A stretch of DNA of 64,000 bases from Megaustenia siamemsis (GCA_032433765.1 JAVIAB010000160.1:16392900-16456899); one strand, 5' to 3'. Positions 1 to 9,864 are shown, counted from the first letter of the stretch. Notes: generated by a model from the letters alone, not told the origin. Made by a program: numbers and translations.

Positions 1-93
<93 letters not shown>
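1..93. repeat. (GATA)n microsatellite
   Basis: Uninterrupted GATA tetranucleotide run from the first base of the window, so its true length is unknown. It decays into GGTA/GGTGGGTA-type variants to about position 160. LINE-B and SINE R4 in this window end in GATA-like tails, so the run could be the expanded tail of an element lying outside the window. Confidence 0.97.
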
Positions 94-160
94 GGTAGGT
101 AGGAAGGTAAGTGGGTGGGTAGGTAGATAGGTAGGTAGGTAGATAAATGGGCGGGTGGGC

Positions 161-737
161 GGATAGACAGACAAACAGACACAAAGACAAATGGGCGGAC
201 GAATAGAGAGACAGAGTGAGTTAGTCAGTGAATGAGTGAGTGAGATGGGGTGAGAATGAGAATTGAGAAGATTGAACTATTATAAATTAGAAAATTGAAG
301 AAAGACTAAGAGATAGAATGAGATTGTGTAAGACAGAAAGATAGATGGAAAAGGGAAAGAGAGTTAAAGAAAGAAACAGACAGAGCGAGTAGTAAGTATA
401 TTGTCAATGTTAGATATTATAATAGAACTCTTCTCTATGCATATTCTCCTAAACCTAATATATGAGGCAGTAATACCGCCGCACCTTAATAATGGCTTAT
501 CCATCGCCATGTGAAATCGAACATTTCCATAATAATGTATCAGCATTTCACGGCGCCAGATCTCCATGGTAGTTCCCCTAGATCGAGCATCCGATGTGAG
601 TGTGTACTATATATCCATTTAGAAGGTAACTACAGATTATAGTTTATACATTCTGTCTGTAAAGCATGAACTCTCTCTATCTCAATACATCGTCTTTATG
701 ACTGTAAGCGTATCGAGATTCGATGCTCTTATGAATG
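161..737. other. AT-rich stretch, nothing recognised
   Basis: GA/GT-rich degenerate sequence to about 360, then unique sequence. Short open frames exist on both strands but show no motif, repeat relationship or splice context. I call no gene here. Confidence 0.5.
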
Positions 738-905
738 CCTAAAAACAATTCAAACAAGATAAATGAGATTTTTGGGGCATGTTAAAAGATACAACAGCCT
801 ACTAAAAGTAATCGTGGAAGGGAAAATACAAGGTAAAAGAGGCAGAGACAGACTAAGACTAACATGGACGAGTAAACTTGAAAAGATGGACAAGTCAACT
901 TATGA
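738..905 (+). mobile_element. LINE-A fragment (C-terminal coding end)
   Basis: The nucleotide sequence matches the C-terminal coding end of LINE-A seen at 41085-41365 and 59362-60690: the F-L-G-H-V-K-R stretch, then K-R-G-R, then L-T-W-T-S. The frame is broken. It is a short dead relic, and its usual (GATGAT)n 3' tail is missing or replaced by R6. Confidence 0.8.
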
Positions 906-943
906 TAAAGAAACAAATAATAATAAATGATTGTTTTTTTTTT

Positions 944-1095
944 TATGGAAGGACATTGCAGAGGCGATCAGCGAATAATTTCAGGGTTAGGGGTATGTTT
1001 ACAGCATTCTTAAAAAAAATAACTAACAATCAACAACAGAACAAACAACAAAGAGAAATAGATGGTTGGAAGCGAATGAGTACACATACGTGAAG
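944..1095 (-). repeat. Interspersed repeat R6, copy 1
   Basis: On the minus strand this matches R6 copies at 2962-3115 and 53782-53900. They share a T-rich segment, the core CTGTAAACATAC, and a GATTCACTGAT-like stretch. There is no coding capacity. It is probably a short non-autonomous element of unknown class. Confidence 0.65.
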
Positions 1096-1518
1096 GACAT
1101 CACTAATGATAGCCATCTTTTTAGATAGCCTAATTGGCGGTGTGTTCTATAGCTTGTTTCATAACTCGTGCCCAACTTTTAAAATCGATAGCTTTTTAAC
1201 CGCTTGTTGTAAGTTGTTAAAAATTTGCATGTAAAGTTATAATGATTAGAACCCAACAGGGAATTAATTTCATTAAAAAAAACCATTTGGTTATTATTGT
1301 TGCTTATTTGATTTATATAAATTTATAACGACCCATTGATGTAGTCAAAACTTAATGTTTACAGTATTTTAAGTTAAAAATAGTGAGTGAAAATCCATAC
1401 ACGGTAAAATTGACGTGTTTGCACGCTTTCGCCGTGGTTTTTTTTACACTATTAGACACTTGAGAAATTGTGTGTTCCATTTCCGTTCATTCAGAGGTGT
1501 AGACGTGAAATTCGCAAA

Positions 1519-2520
1519 ATGTTGGGTATGAATGAAACTGTTACAATAAGAAAATTAAAAGTTTCGCTGAAAAAGAACAACAGTATTTAAATATCAAAGT
1601 CTACATTATGGAGGAATGTGAGAGCTACAGGCTTTACATTCAGAAAGTATTCCAATGGACGAAACATCATCTGTGAGAAGCCACATATAGTAGTCATGAG
1701 AAGCAGGTACTTACGTGAAGTAAAAGAGGTGCGCAAGCAAGGTTATGATATTGTGTACTTGGATGAAACATGGATCAATGCTCACCACACTAACCAAAGG
1801 GAATGGCAGTCATCAGATGGAAAGATTAAGAGATTAATACCTAGCAGCAAAGGACAGCGCTTGATAATTGCTCATGCAGGTAGTCGACAACATGGACTAA
1901 TACAGAATGCAGAGCTCATTTTTCTTTCAAAATCCATAGACAATCGGGATTATCACTCTGAGATGAATGGTCACATATTTAGACATTGGATTGAAAATTA
2001 TGTTCTCCCATCACTAGATCGACCATCTTGCCTAATAATGGACAATGCAGCGTACCACAACATTGTTGCACTTGAAGATAAAGTCCCGACGTCATCCAGT
2101 ACAAAAGATGCTATTAAGATATGGCTCACAAAGGAGCACATACAATTTAATAACATGTACTTAAAACCTGAATCTCTAGTAAAGCAAAAACAAATGACAA
2201 AGATTTTTCAAATAGATAAGATTATCCAAGAGCACGGTCATATAAGTTTGAGGCTGCCACCTTACCATGCTCATTTAAATCCAATAGAACTAATCTGGGC
2301 AAAATTAAAAGGACAAGTGGCAGATGAAAATACAACATTCAAAATATGCGATGTAAAGACTCTTGCTAATCTCGCTTTATTAAATATAGACAAAGATTAT
2401 TGGGCTGAATGTGAAGACCACGTCTTAAAACAGGAAGAGGAATATTGGAAAAATGATGGTTTGTGGAATGTTCAACCCCAAACAGTTATTAATCTTTTAG
2501 ACTCGTCTGATTCAGAATGA
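1519..2520 (+). pseudogene. DDE transposase, Tc1/mariner-like, N-terminus broken
   Basis: A 300-codon open frame runs from 1618 to the TGA at 2518-2520. The same frame continues upstream to an ATG at 1519 but is cut by TAA at 1588-1590, so the DNA-binding N-terminal part is separated from the catalytic part. The catalytic triad is visible: Asp in Y-L-D-E-T-W (codon at 1762), Asp in M-D-N-A-A-Y-H (codon at 2041) and Glu in N-P-I-E-L-I-W (codon at 2287). There are 81 residues between the second Asp and the Glu, far more than the 34-41 usual in Tc1/mariner. This resembles wide-spaced IS630-Tc1-mariner groups such as those reported as DD82E. The protein would cut and paste the flanking TIR element in the nucleus. 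Whether a shorter catalytic protein could start from an internal ATG is unknown. Confidence 0.9.
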
Positions 2521-2577
2521 AAGTATATAGCCCCCACAATGTTGGCCCCTATATTACCTTAAATTAGTTCAACAAAC

Positions 2578-2593
2578 GGTCCTTTTCAGGACC
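2578..2593 (+). promoter_or_regulatory. Histone-type mRNA 3' stem-loop
   Basis: GGTCCT-TTTC-AGGACC forms a perfect 6-bp stem with the metazoan histone loop UUUC. It is preceded by AACAAAC and followed by ACACA, close to the canonical flanks (A-rich 5', ACCCA 3'). It begins 57 nt after the transposase stop, within the distance usual for replication-dependent histone mRNAs. No histone coding sequence is visible nearby. The downstream GAAAATTGGG is only a weak candidate for a U7-binding purine element. Known role of the family: SLBP binding, cleavage without polyadenylation, and S-phase-limited expression. Use by this transposon is inference. Confidence 0.75.
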
Positions 2594-2961
2594 ACACAAC
2601 TATGAAAATTGGGCATACAGGTATACCTTGATATTATCGTCCGTCCTCGAACTGAGAAGACAATAATTCTCCTGGTATTTCCATGTACGGCCATGCCTTT
2701 ACCTAGTGAAAATTAATCATAGACCAGCAACTACGGTAATTTCTAAATTTCTTTTATTTAGGGGTTCACAATATACAATTTTGACAAACATCAAAGAAAT
2801 TCGCCGCTTTAAGAAAACTGCAGCTGCAAGATATTTGTTAAATATACATTTAAAGGGTCTTTTGCATTCTAATAACATTTGGAAAATTTCAACAGTTTTT
2901 AACAAACGATTACTGAGCAATAGCGTTTTGAAGTTGGGCAAGTGATTTGAAACGAGCTATA

Positions 2962-3115
2962 GCGTTCGGCTTCTCGTGGCAAGGCGCTGTGCCGAGGAAT
3001 ACGGGAGCCATCCTGCTTCGGACCATCTGTTGTTTTTTGTTGTTTTTTTCTCTTGTTGATTGTTTATAATTGTTTTCCAAGTGCTGTAAACATACATTTT
3101 CCCAGGTAATGATTC
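2962..3115 (+). repeat. Interspersed repeat R6, copy 2
   Basis: Plus-strand copy with the T-rich segment and the CTGTAAACATAC core near 3086. It lies directly after the right TIR of the transposon and runs into a LINE-A 3' end. It is similar to 944-1095 (minus) and 53782-53900. Confidence 0.65.
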
Positions 3116-3117
3116 AC

Positions 3118-3230
3118 TAAGTCTATGACAACCTGCACCATCAAAGCAAATACCAGGTCGGGATGTCGCTCCGTGATAACCAGCCTTCGATGCGGAGACG
3201 GCACTCAATGATGATGATGGTGCGTGTTCC
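3118..3230 (+). mobile_element. LINE-A 3' end with GATGATGATG tail
   Basis: Matches the last roughly 100 bp of LINE-A: the region after the ACCTGCACCATCAAAGCAA segment, the GAGACGGCACTCAATGATG terminus and a short (GAT)n tail. Internal bases are scrambled or deleted relative to 41261-41365. It is a non-coding relic. Confidence 0.7.
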
Positions 3231-3269
3231 TCAAAGAACTTATTTTCTTTGTCTTCCCCCATGCCTCAA

Positions 3270-4333
3270 AATTCTTCCATGTTTTAATATCTCCCGTATT
3301 GTCAACATAAACAATTTACGATATGCGGATGACACAGTCTTAGTAGCAGAGATAGGGAAGGAACTACAAGAAATGAAAGATATAATAGTAAAAGAAAGCA
3401 ACAAGAACGGTCTCAGTCTGAATAGTAAGAAAACAGAAATAATGGTCATATCGAAGAAACAATGATCACCATTACGCAGTATAAAAATAAACAGGACATA
3501 TCTGAAACAAACGCACCACGTCAAATACTTGGGCACAATAACATCAGACGGAAGGTTTGGTTATTTGGTTGTGAAAGGCCCCGGTATCACTGCAAATGAA
3601 TTAAAATCCATAATTGCTCAACCGCCCGTGCCAGCGTAATCATCCGAATCTCATCTCCAAAACAAAGAAAGGTAACTGTAGTCCCCATCGTAGCAGTCTC
3701 AGCACACGCCAAAAGACATAAGGCGAAAGCGCGCAGAAAGTGAACACAGCCAACTGTTCCCTGTCATACGATATCATAGACGATTCAACCAAATAAATAA
3801 AAAAACAGAATAGTTCAGGCCAAAATAGCATTTCAGAAAATGAAACATATCTTATGCAACAATTCTATGTCAATTGAAGTGAGAAAGAGAGTTCATCGGT
3901 GCTATTTAGAGCCAATTCTGACCTACGGAAGCGAATCATGGACAGCAGACAAACAAATGAAAAGACAATTAGAGGCAACAGAGATGGGATTTCTTAGAAG
4001 AATGTTGAAAGCTCCCTGGACAGCTAAAAAAAATCTATGAGGCTATTCTCAATGAGGTCAACACAGAAAGAGAACACCAAAAAACATCAGAAAGAAACAA
4101 TCAACTTTTTCGGGCACATTATGAGAAGAGGAAAGTTGGAATACTTGGTTACAACTGGCAAAATACAAGGAAAGTGAGATCGCGGACGACAAAGAGAGAA
4201 GTTACTGGATAGCTTGGTGTCAGGACATGGAAAACAGTCAACAACAGAACTGATACGATGCACTGTGGATAGAAGAATGTAGAAGGACATGATCGCCTTC
4301 GCCAATCGGTAAGGTACATTTTGATGATGATGA
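3270..4333 (+). pseudogene. LINE-C reverse transcriptase C-terminal half, interrupted
   Basis: The RT catalytic motif Y-A-D-D-T is encoded near 3319, followed by the palm/thumb region to about 3560. A 236-bp MITE-like insert splits the frame. The reading then resumes at 3797 with the conserved Y-L-E-P-I-L-T-Y-G-S-E-S-W segment and continues through a K-L-E-Y-L-V-T-T-G-K region to a TGATGATGATGA tail at 4321-4333. There are several stops and frameshifts. In the intact family this polypeptide reverse-transcribes the LINE RNA at the nicked target. The copy is 5'-truncated, with no endonuclease domain. Confidence 0.85.
3561..3796. mobile_element. MITE-like insert inside LINE-C1
   Basis: A 236-bp segment absent from the other LINE-C copies (compare 11455-11490) sits exactly between the coding words for the T-S-D-G-R and Q-A-K-I-A-F regions. 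Its ends are inverted: TTATTTGGTTG at 3561 and CAACCAAATAA at 3786-3796. It has no coding potential. The target duplication is unclear because the flank is A-rich. Confidence 0.55.
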
Positions 4334-4379
4334 TTGTCTGTATACAGTGCTCGATCAGTGCCTCTTCCATCGTCACTTA

Positions 4380-4868
4380 ACTATTCTCAAATTACATTCT
4401 TGTCTCTAAACTTCTATAGTCTTATAGTCTTGTCTAGGTCACTCAAAAGTAAAGAGCCCCCGTTACGCCAAGTGGCGTATAGGGAATGTGGTGTTAGGGA
4501 CCATAAATATTATAGACCAACAGCACATGAATTTTGGGGTAATGTGGTCGGTATTACGCCCGTGCCTCTTTAATTTCCCAGAAAAAAAAATCAGGTACCC
4601 ATTTATGGCTGGGTGAACCCGGAAGCCGTCAGTTGGGATCGAACCCTACCTCTTGTCCTTCGTTGTCCAGTTCACTAACCACTGAGATATTGCGGCTCCC
4701 TAGATCACTTAACTATTCTCAAATTATATTCTTGTCTCTAAACTTTTCCAGTATTATTGTCATATCTAGGTCACTTAACTATTCTCAGATAACATTATTG
4801 TTTCTAAACTTCTCTAGGATAAATGTCTATTCCTTCTTGTATCACCACGCATTATCAGTGTTTCTAAA
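4380..4868. repeat. Degenerate ~50-bp tandem repeat, split by SINE S1a
   Basis: Several imperfect copies of a unit containing GTCACTTAACTATTCTC and TTGTCTCTAAACTTCT at 4376-4440 and 4703-4868. SINE S1a (4447-4702) is inserted in the middle. The unit drifts into the 37-bp array that follows, so both may be one array with a changing repeat type. Confidence 0.65.
4447..4702 (-). mobile_element. SINE S1, copy a (tRNA-derived)
   Basis: About 255 bp on the minus strand. It has a tRNA-like head (GGGAGCCGCAATATCTCAGTG, then a B box close to GGTTCGATCCC), a middle with GGCACGGGCGTAATACCGACC, and an end GCCACTTGGCG...CTTTACTTTT. Four further full or near-full copies occur in this window (7928, 47518, 51487 and 57600). 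Confidence 0.9.
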
Positions 4869-6300
4869 CTTTTAACAGTCAGAAGAGTTGTCTTCTCTGT
4901 GTCACTAAACTCTTCTTGCCTGAAAGTCTTCTCTTCATCACTAAACACTTCTTGTCTTAAAGTCTTTCTCTTCGTCGTTAAACTCTTCTTGCTTAAAGAA
5001 GTTCTCTTCGTCACTAAACTCTTCTTACCTTAAAGTCTTTCTCTTCGTCACTAAACTCTTCTTGCCTTAAAGTCTTTCTCTTCGTCACTAAACTCTTCTT
5101 GCCTTAAAGTCTTTCTCTTCGTCACTAAACTCTTCTTACCTTAAAGTCTTCTCTATGTCACTAAACTCTTCTTGCCTTAAAGTCTTATCTTCGTCACTAA
5201 ACTCTTCTTGCCTTAAAGTCTTTCTCTTCTTCACTAAACTCTTCTTGCCTTAAAGTCTTCTCTTCGTCACTAAACACTTCTTACCTTAAAGTCTTCTCTT
5301 CGTAACTAAACTCTTCTTGCCTTAAAGTCTTCTCTTCGTCACTAAACACTTCTTACCTTAAAGTCTTCCCTTCGTCACTAAACACTTCTTGCCTTAAAGT
5401 CTTCTCTTCGTCACTAAACACTTCTTGCCTTAAAGTCTTCTCTTCGTCACTAAACTCTTCTTGCCTTAAAGTCTTCTCTTCGTCACTAAATACTTCTTAC
5501 CTTAAAGTCTTCTCTTCGTAACTAAACTCTTCTTACCTTAAAGTCTTCTCTTCGTCACTAAACACTTCTTACCTTAAAGTCTTCTCTTCGTAACTAAACT
5601 CTTCTTGCCTTAAAGTCTTTTTCTTCTTCATTAAACTCTTATTATCTCAAAGTCTTCTCTTCGTCACTAAACTCTTCTTGCCTTAAAGTCTTCTCTGTGT
5701 CACTAAACTCTTCTTACCTTAAAATCTTCTCTTCGTTACTAAACTCTTCTTGCCTTAAAGTCTTCTCTGTGTCACTAAACACTCCTCCTGCCTTAAAGTC
5801 TTCTCTTCGTCACTAAACTTTTTATTGCCTTTAAGTCTTATCTTTGTCACTAAACACTTCTTACCTTAAAGTCTTCTCTTCTTCACTAAACTCTTCTTGC
5901 CTTAAAGTCTTTCTCTTCGTCACTAAACTCTTCTTGCCTTAAAGTCTTTCTCTTCGTCACTAAACTCTTCTTGCCTTAAAGTCTTTCTCTTCGTCACTAA
6001 ACTCTTCTTGCCTTAAAGTCTTTCTCTTCGTCACTAAACTCTTCTTGCCTTAAAGTCTTTCTCTTCGTCACTAAACTCTTCTTGCCTTAAAGTCTTTCTC
6101 TTCGTCACTAAACTCTTCTTGCCTTAAAGTTTTTCTCTTCGTCATTAAACTCTTCTTGCCGTAAAGTCTTTCTCTTCGTCACTAAACTCTTCTTGCCTTA
6201 AAGTCTTTCTCTTCGTCACTAAACTCTTCTTGCCTTAAAGTCTTTCTCTTCGTCACTAAACTCTTCTTGCCTTAAAGTCTATCTCGTCGCCTCCAAACTC
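4869..6300. repeat. 37-bp minisatellite, ~38 copies
   Basis: Unit reads CTCTTCTTGCCTTAAAGTCT followed by TTCTCTTCGTCACTAAA. 36- and 37-bp variants differ in the T run. The block at 5880-6290 is nearly homogeneous while 5100-5870 is more mixed, which suggests recent local expansion at the right end. It is strongly pyrimidine-biased on the plus strand and shows no sign of coding. Confidence 0.95.
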
Positions 6301-6425
6301 TTCTTGGTCTTTGCTCGTCTCTTAGCTCTTATTCTATCTTTATCTATCGCGACTTTGCCATTACTTTGTCATCTTCTCTTAACCGCAGTACTTGCTTTTG
6401 ATCTTCTAGGTTTTCTTAAATTCTC
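6301..6425. other. Pyrimidine-rich spacer, nothing recognised
   Basis: Unique T/C-rich sequence between the 37-bp array and SINE S2a. No motif seen. Confidence 0.4.
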
Positions 6426-6608
6426 GCTCCTCGGGGCCTAGGTGGTCTAGGGGTAAGACGTCGGCCTCTAGACAAGAAGGTCACGGGTTCGATTACCACC
6501 ACAGGCAGAGGACAATAAAAATAATTAAAAAATTTAAAAATTAAATGAAATCGAATCCGTGGCTTTACCCTCCCCTGGTCTCTGTGGAAGTAGATCCGAT
6601 GTCTCATG
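6426..6608 (+). mobile_element. SINE S2, copy a, 5' half (tRNA-like head)
   Basis: The head has an A-box-like GGTGGTCTAGGGGTAAGACG and a B box CGGGTTCGATT, followed by the body CCCTCCCCTGGTCTCTG. The element stops at GATGTCT, where a minus-strand LINE-C begins. Its 3' half resumes at 7161. Confidence 0.8.
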
Positions 6609-7150
6609 ATCATCATGTGCCATACCGGTTAGTGTAGACGATCATGTCCTTCCACAATCTTCTACCTACAGTGCATCGTATCAGTTCTGTTATTGACTGT
6701 TTCCCATGACATGACACCAAGCTATCCAGTATTTTCTCTCTTTGTCGTCGGCGATCTCTCTTTCCTTTTATTTTGCCAGTTGTAACCAAGTATTCCAACT
6801 TTCCACATCTCATGATCGGCTCTGAAAAATGTTGATCGTTTTTTTATGATGTTTTTTAGTTGCTCCATTTTTGTGATGGCCTCTTTGAGAATGTCCTCAT
6901 TGGTCTTTTTAGCTGTTCATGGAACTTTCAACTTTCTTCTGAAAAAAATCCCATCTCTGTGGCTTCTAATTGTCTTTTCATTTGGTTGTCTACTGTCCAT
7001 GATTCGCTTCCACATGTCAAAATTTGTCCTATATAGCACCGATAAACTCTCTTTCGCACTTCTATTGACATAGATTTGTTGCATAAGATATTTTGCATTT
7101 TATGAAATGCTATTTTGGCCTGAGCTGTTCTGCTTTTTTATTTCTGTGGT
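6609..7150 (-). pseudogene. LINE-C, copy 2, C-terminal part
   Basis: The minus strand encodes the LINE-C C-terminus: K-L-E-Y-L-V-T-T-G-K-I near the end, then R-Q-R-E-K and a W-K-D-M region, ending in Y-G-T before a CATGATGATCATGA tail. The upstream part (to about 7150) matches the Q-A-K-I-A-F and Y-R-T...L region with frameshifts. It lies within SINE S2a in opposite orientation, so it probably inserted into it. No clear target duplication was found. Confidence 0.8.
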
Positions 7151-7160
7151 GAAACTTTCA

Positions 7161-7330
7161 TCTTCCATCATTAGCCCTCTATAGAAAAAACGACGAAAAA
7201 CCGTAATTCCCGTGTGCAATCTGCACACGTTAAAGAACCATTGGCAGCTGGAAGGCATAAACAGTAGGTCAAAAATGGCCGCTGCCGGAGAAAAATTAAT
7301 AGGAAAAATCTACTCAAAACGTTAAGCCTC
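7161..7330 (+). mobile_element. SINE S2, copy a, 3' half
   Basis: Continues the S2 body interrupted at 6608: TAGCCCTCTATAG, then CCGTGTGCAATCTGCACACG (an imperfect palindrome typical of S2), GTTAAAGAACC, and the GGCCGCTGCC...AAAATCTACTCAAAA end. The same 3' half occurs at 37160-37330, 38790-38925 and 52850-52990. Confidence 0.75.
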
Positions 7331-7603
7331 TCGACATTAAAAATTTGAGAGTATGTTTAAAGTCGGAGAATATCTGCCTGTATGGCGGGGGACACCTGGT
7401 AACACTACTGCCAGTGTGATAAATAGGAAAAATGATATACGCGGAGAATTCATTCTCTCGAGACTTTGCTGGACATATAAAGCTAGCGACCGCAAGCAAG
7501 CAGCAAGCCTGGCTCTTCATTCATGAACGGCAGGGGTTATCTTAATTCCCGTTCCCGCATTTTAAAGTCCCTTTCCTGTCAGTCTTCTTTCAACATCTCC
7601 AAA
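7331..7603. other. No gene recognised
   Basis: Unique sequence between S2a and R4a. Short frames lack motifs. The last 13 bases of the flank are duplicated beyond R4a. Confidence 0.4.
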
Positions 7604-7616
7604 CTCTTTACAGTTT

Positions 7617-7883
7617 CTACCTATCTATTGTCCTTTCGAGCCGAAGACGGCACATAGGACAGAACCACAATCTTAAAAACAGAAACCTTGCGTGCCAAAA
7701 TGGCACATATTGCAGAGATGACTGCTCTAAAATATATGGCGCTGTTTCCATAACAATACTTTTTACAATGACAGCTTGTCAAGCCATCGATCAACCTCCT
7801 TAGTCGCCTCTTACGACATGCCTGGAAGGTCACAGTGTCACTATTCTTTACTCCCTCATAATGAGGCCCCGGTAACACACAGG
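7617..7883 (-). mobile_element. SINE R4, copy a, with 13-bp target duplication
   Basis: Flanked by perfect CTCTTTACAGTTT at 7604-7616 and 7884-7896. On the minus strand it starts CCTGTGTGTTACCGGGGCC, has a middle AAGAGGCGACTAAGGAGG, and ends with a CGGCTCGAAAGG-CAATAGATAG tail. That tail is nearly identical to the 3' end of LINE-B (15308-15360 region), so LINE-B-type machinery probably mobilises it. A second copy lies at 40833-40918. Confidence 0.85.
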
Positions 7884-7927
7884 CTCTTTACAGTTTAATC
7901 CTCTATAAAAAAAAAAAAATAAAAAAA

Positions 7928-8182
7928 AAGGTAAAGCGCCCCCGTCACGCCAAGTGGCGTATAGGGAATATGGTGTTAGTGACCATAAAATTTACAGAAC
8001 TTCAGCACATGATTTTTGGGGTAATGTGGTCGGTATTACGCCCGTGCCGCTTTACTTTCCCAGTAAAAAATCCAGTACCCATTAAAGACTGGGTGAACCG
8101 GAAGCTGTCGGTTGGGATCGAACCCTACCTCTTGTCCTTTGCAGTCCAGTTCACTAACCACTGAGCTATCGCGGCTCCCTTT
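7928..8182 (-). mobile_element. SINE S1, copy b
   Basis: Near-full minus-strand copy with CGCCAAGTGGCG, GGTCGGTATTACGCCCGTGCC and the B-box and A-box complement ending CTGAGCTATCGCGGCTCCC. It follows an A-rich run (7905-7927) that may belong to its tail or to an older element. Confidence 0.9.
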
Positions 8183-8754
8183 AGTCATCTACGCGACAAC
8201 TTATTACAACTCTGTTGCTCTTTTGTCCCGTCATTAGTTCCCACATTACTCAATCTTACATCCTTCCATTACACCACATAACCTTTCAAACTATCAAGCA
8301 CTGCAGGCTTGTTGTAAGTGCAACAGACCATTATGCGTGGTGTCTCTACCAGGAACATGAATCGCCGTTCTAGCACTGAATTAAATAGCCCTGGAGATAT
8401 AACTGTTTTCCATAGCTCTGTACCCGGAATGTCTGGCAACAGAACAATGCTAGGATGGGGTTTGAGGTTAATCAGGGTCGTATCCCGCCAGGAATACCTT
8501 ACCGTGGGTGAACAGTAACGATTATGCATGGAGCTGTGTTAGTTGATATCCCGAGTGTGATATTACCATGTGTGAATATTCGTGCAAGGATGGGCTGTTG
8601 TACGCATAACTTCAGGGATACGTTAATTTATGGATGGTTTTGATTCTTTTGTCTAGATGGTGTTGATGTGATGGTCGTTGACGGATAAAACCTGACGAAG
8701 AAAGGACCTATTAGACTAAACAGAATGTGTAACTAATAACAAATAGCTGATTGG
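8183..8754. other. No gene recognised
   Basis: Unique sequence. Overlapping frames on both strands at 8269-8529 mirror each other and carry no motif, so I do not call them coding. Confidence 0.4.
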
Positions 8755-9740
8755 TCATATACTTTAAACGTGTTGATATAGACGTTTGAACACGTTCATT
8801 TAACTATCTTAGGCTGAGGCAAAGGCGCCTCACAGCAACAGAGCTAGTAGTTATCAGCGACCCATAGCTGATGGTCGGTGAACCAGAACCTTCCAGACCC
8901 TGTTCCACCTCTTTATGGTGCCTCCAGAAACAGACTAACCTGTCTACTCTGGCAAAGTGAGTAGGGATCGAGAAGGGAAGACAACCCTATACTCATAAAT
9001 GTCGTGCTGAAGTCAGATGTGCTGTTCCGAAAGGCGCAAATCTGACAGCTTTACTGCAAAAACACAAAACGAGAAAGACACGCGTACTTGACGTCATTTT
9101 AAGGGCGGATGACGAAAAGTATCATCCTTTAGTTATCGGGTAATCGTAAACGAACAAAATACCTTAATCATGTTCATTTAAATACCATAAACACGCTGAT
9201 TTAATTACCTTAAACACGTTGATTTAATTACCTTAAACACGTTGATTTAATTACCTTAAACACGTTGATTTAATTACCTTAAACACGCTGATTTAATTAC
9301 CTTAAACAGGCTGACTTAATTACCTTAAACACGCTGATTTAATTACCTTAAACACGCTGACTTAATTACCTTAAACACGCTGATTTAATTACCTTAAACA
9401 CGCTGATTTAATTACCTTAAACACGCTGATTTATTATCTTAAACACGCTGATTTAATTACCTTAAACACGCTGATTTAATTACCTTAAACACGCTGATTT
9501 AATTACCTTAAACACGCTGATTTAATTACATTAAACACGCTGATTTAATTATCTTAAACACGCTGATTTAATTATCTTAAACACGTTGATTTAATTATCT
9601 TAAACACGCTGATTTAATTACCTTAAACACGCTGATTTAATTACCTTAAACACGCTGATTTAATTACATTAAACACGCTGATTTAATTACCTTAAACACG
9701 CTGATTTAAATACTTTAAACACGTTGATTTAGATTGTTGC
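8755..9740. repeat. 23-bp minisatellite, split by R3a
   Basis: Unit AATTACCTTAAACACGCTGATTT. About 24 well-kept copies lie at 9170-9735, with a few diverged copies at 8760-8812 before the R3a insert. The homogeneous block is on the right. No coding sense. Confidence 0.93.
8813..9149 (+). mobile_element. Interspersed repeat R3, copy a
   Basis: About 335 bp starting near GGCGCCTCACAGCAACAGAGC, with GACCCTGTTCCACCTCTT, GCCTCCAGAAACAGACTAACC, AGTAGGGATCGAGAAGGG and an end GGATGACGAA...TCCTTTAGTTATCGGG. Copies occur at 31441, 53640 and 54820. It is inserted in the 23-bp array. It is probably a SINE, but no clear pol III boxes are visible. Confidence 0.85.
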
Positions 9741-9864
9741 AATACACTTTTTTGGATGTGGAATATGAACCATAAATACACAACTAGAAAAGATAACACA
9801 AACCATTGTCAAAGGACGGATAATGGAAGAGGGTTTTGCTGAATTATCTCTCAGTCACATAGTC

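Larger units (their letters stand above)
1150..2959 (+). mobile_element. Tc1/mariner-like DNA transposon with TIRs and TA duplication
   Basis: Imperfect inverted ends: left TAGCTTGTTTCATAACTCG, and right (reverse complement) TAGCTCGTTTCAAATCACT. Both are followed by GCCCAACTT and weaker similarity for roughly 80-100 bp. TA dinucleotides flank both ends (1148-1149 and 2960-2961), the standard target duplication of the IS630/Tc1/mariner superfamily. The 1.8-kb body carries one transposase frame, now interrupted, followed by a histone-type 3' stem-loop. LINE-A and R6 relics lie on both sides. The element is old enough for its ends and N-terminal coding part to have decayed. Confidence 0.85.

Noticed and set aside
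2578..2593. Histone gene remnant as the source of the stem-loop
   Set aside because: No histone-fold codons are found upstream. The 3'-most coding sequence is the transposase and the loop lies within the TIRs.
2706..2945. 79-codon frame at the right end of the transposon
   Set aside because: It overlaps the imperfect TIR and has an equally open frame on the other strand. Chance AT-poor-stop region.
4640..4702. Functional tRNA genes at tRNA-like A/B boxes (also 8110, 48290, 51500, 57610, 43870)
   Set aside because: The boxes belong to SINE heads. No cloverleaf with a paired acceptor stem can be drawn, and each is followed by the SINE body.
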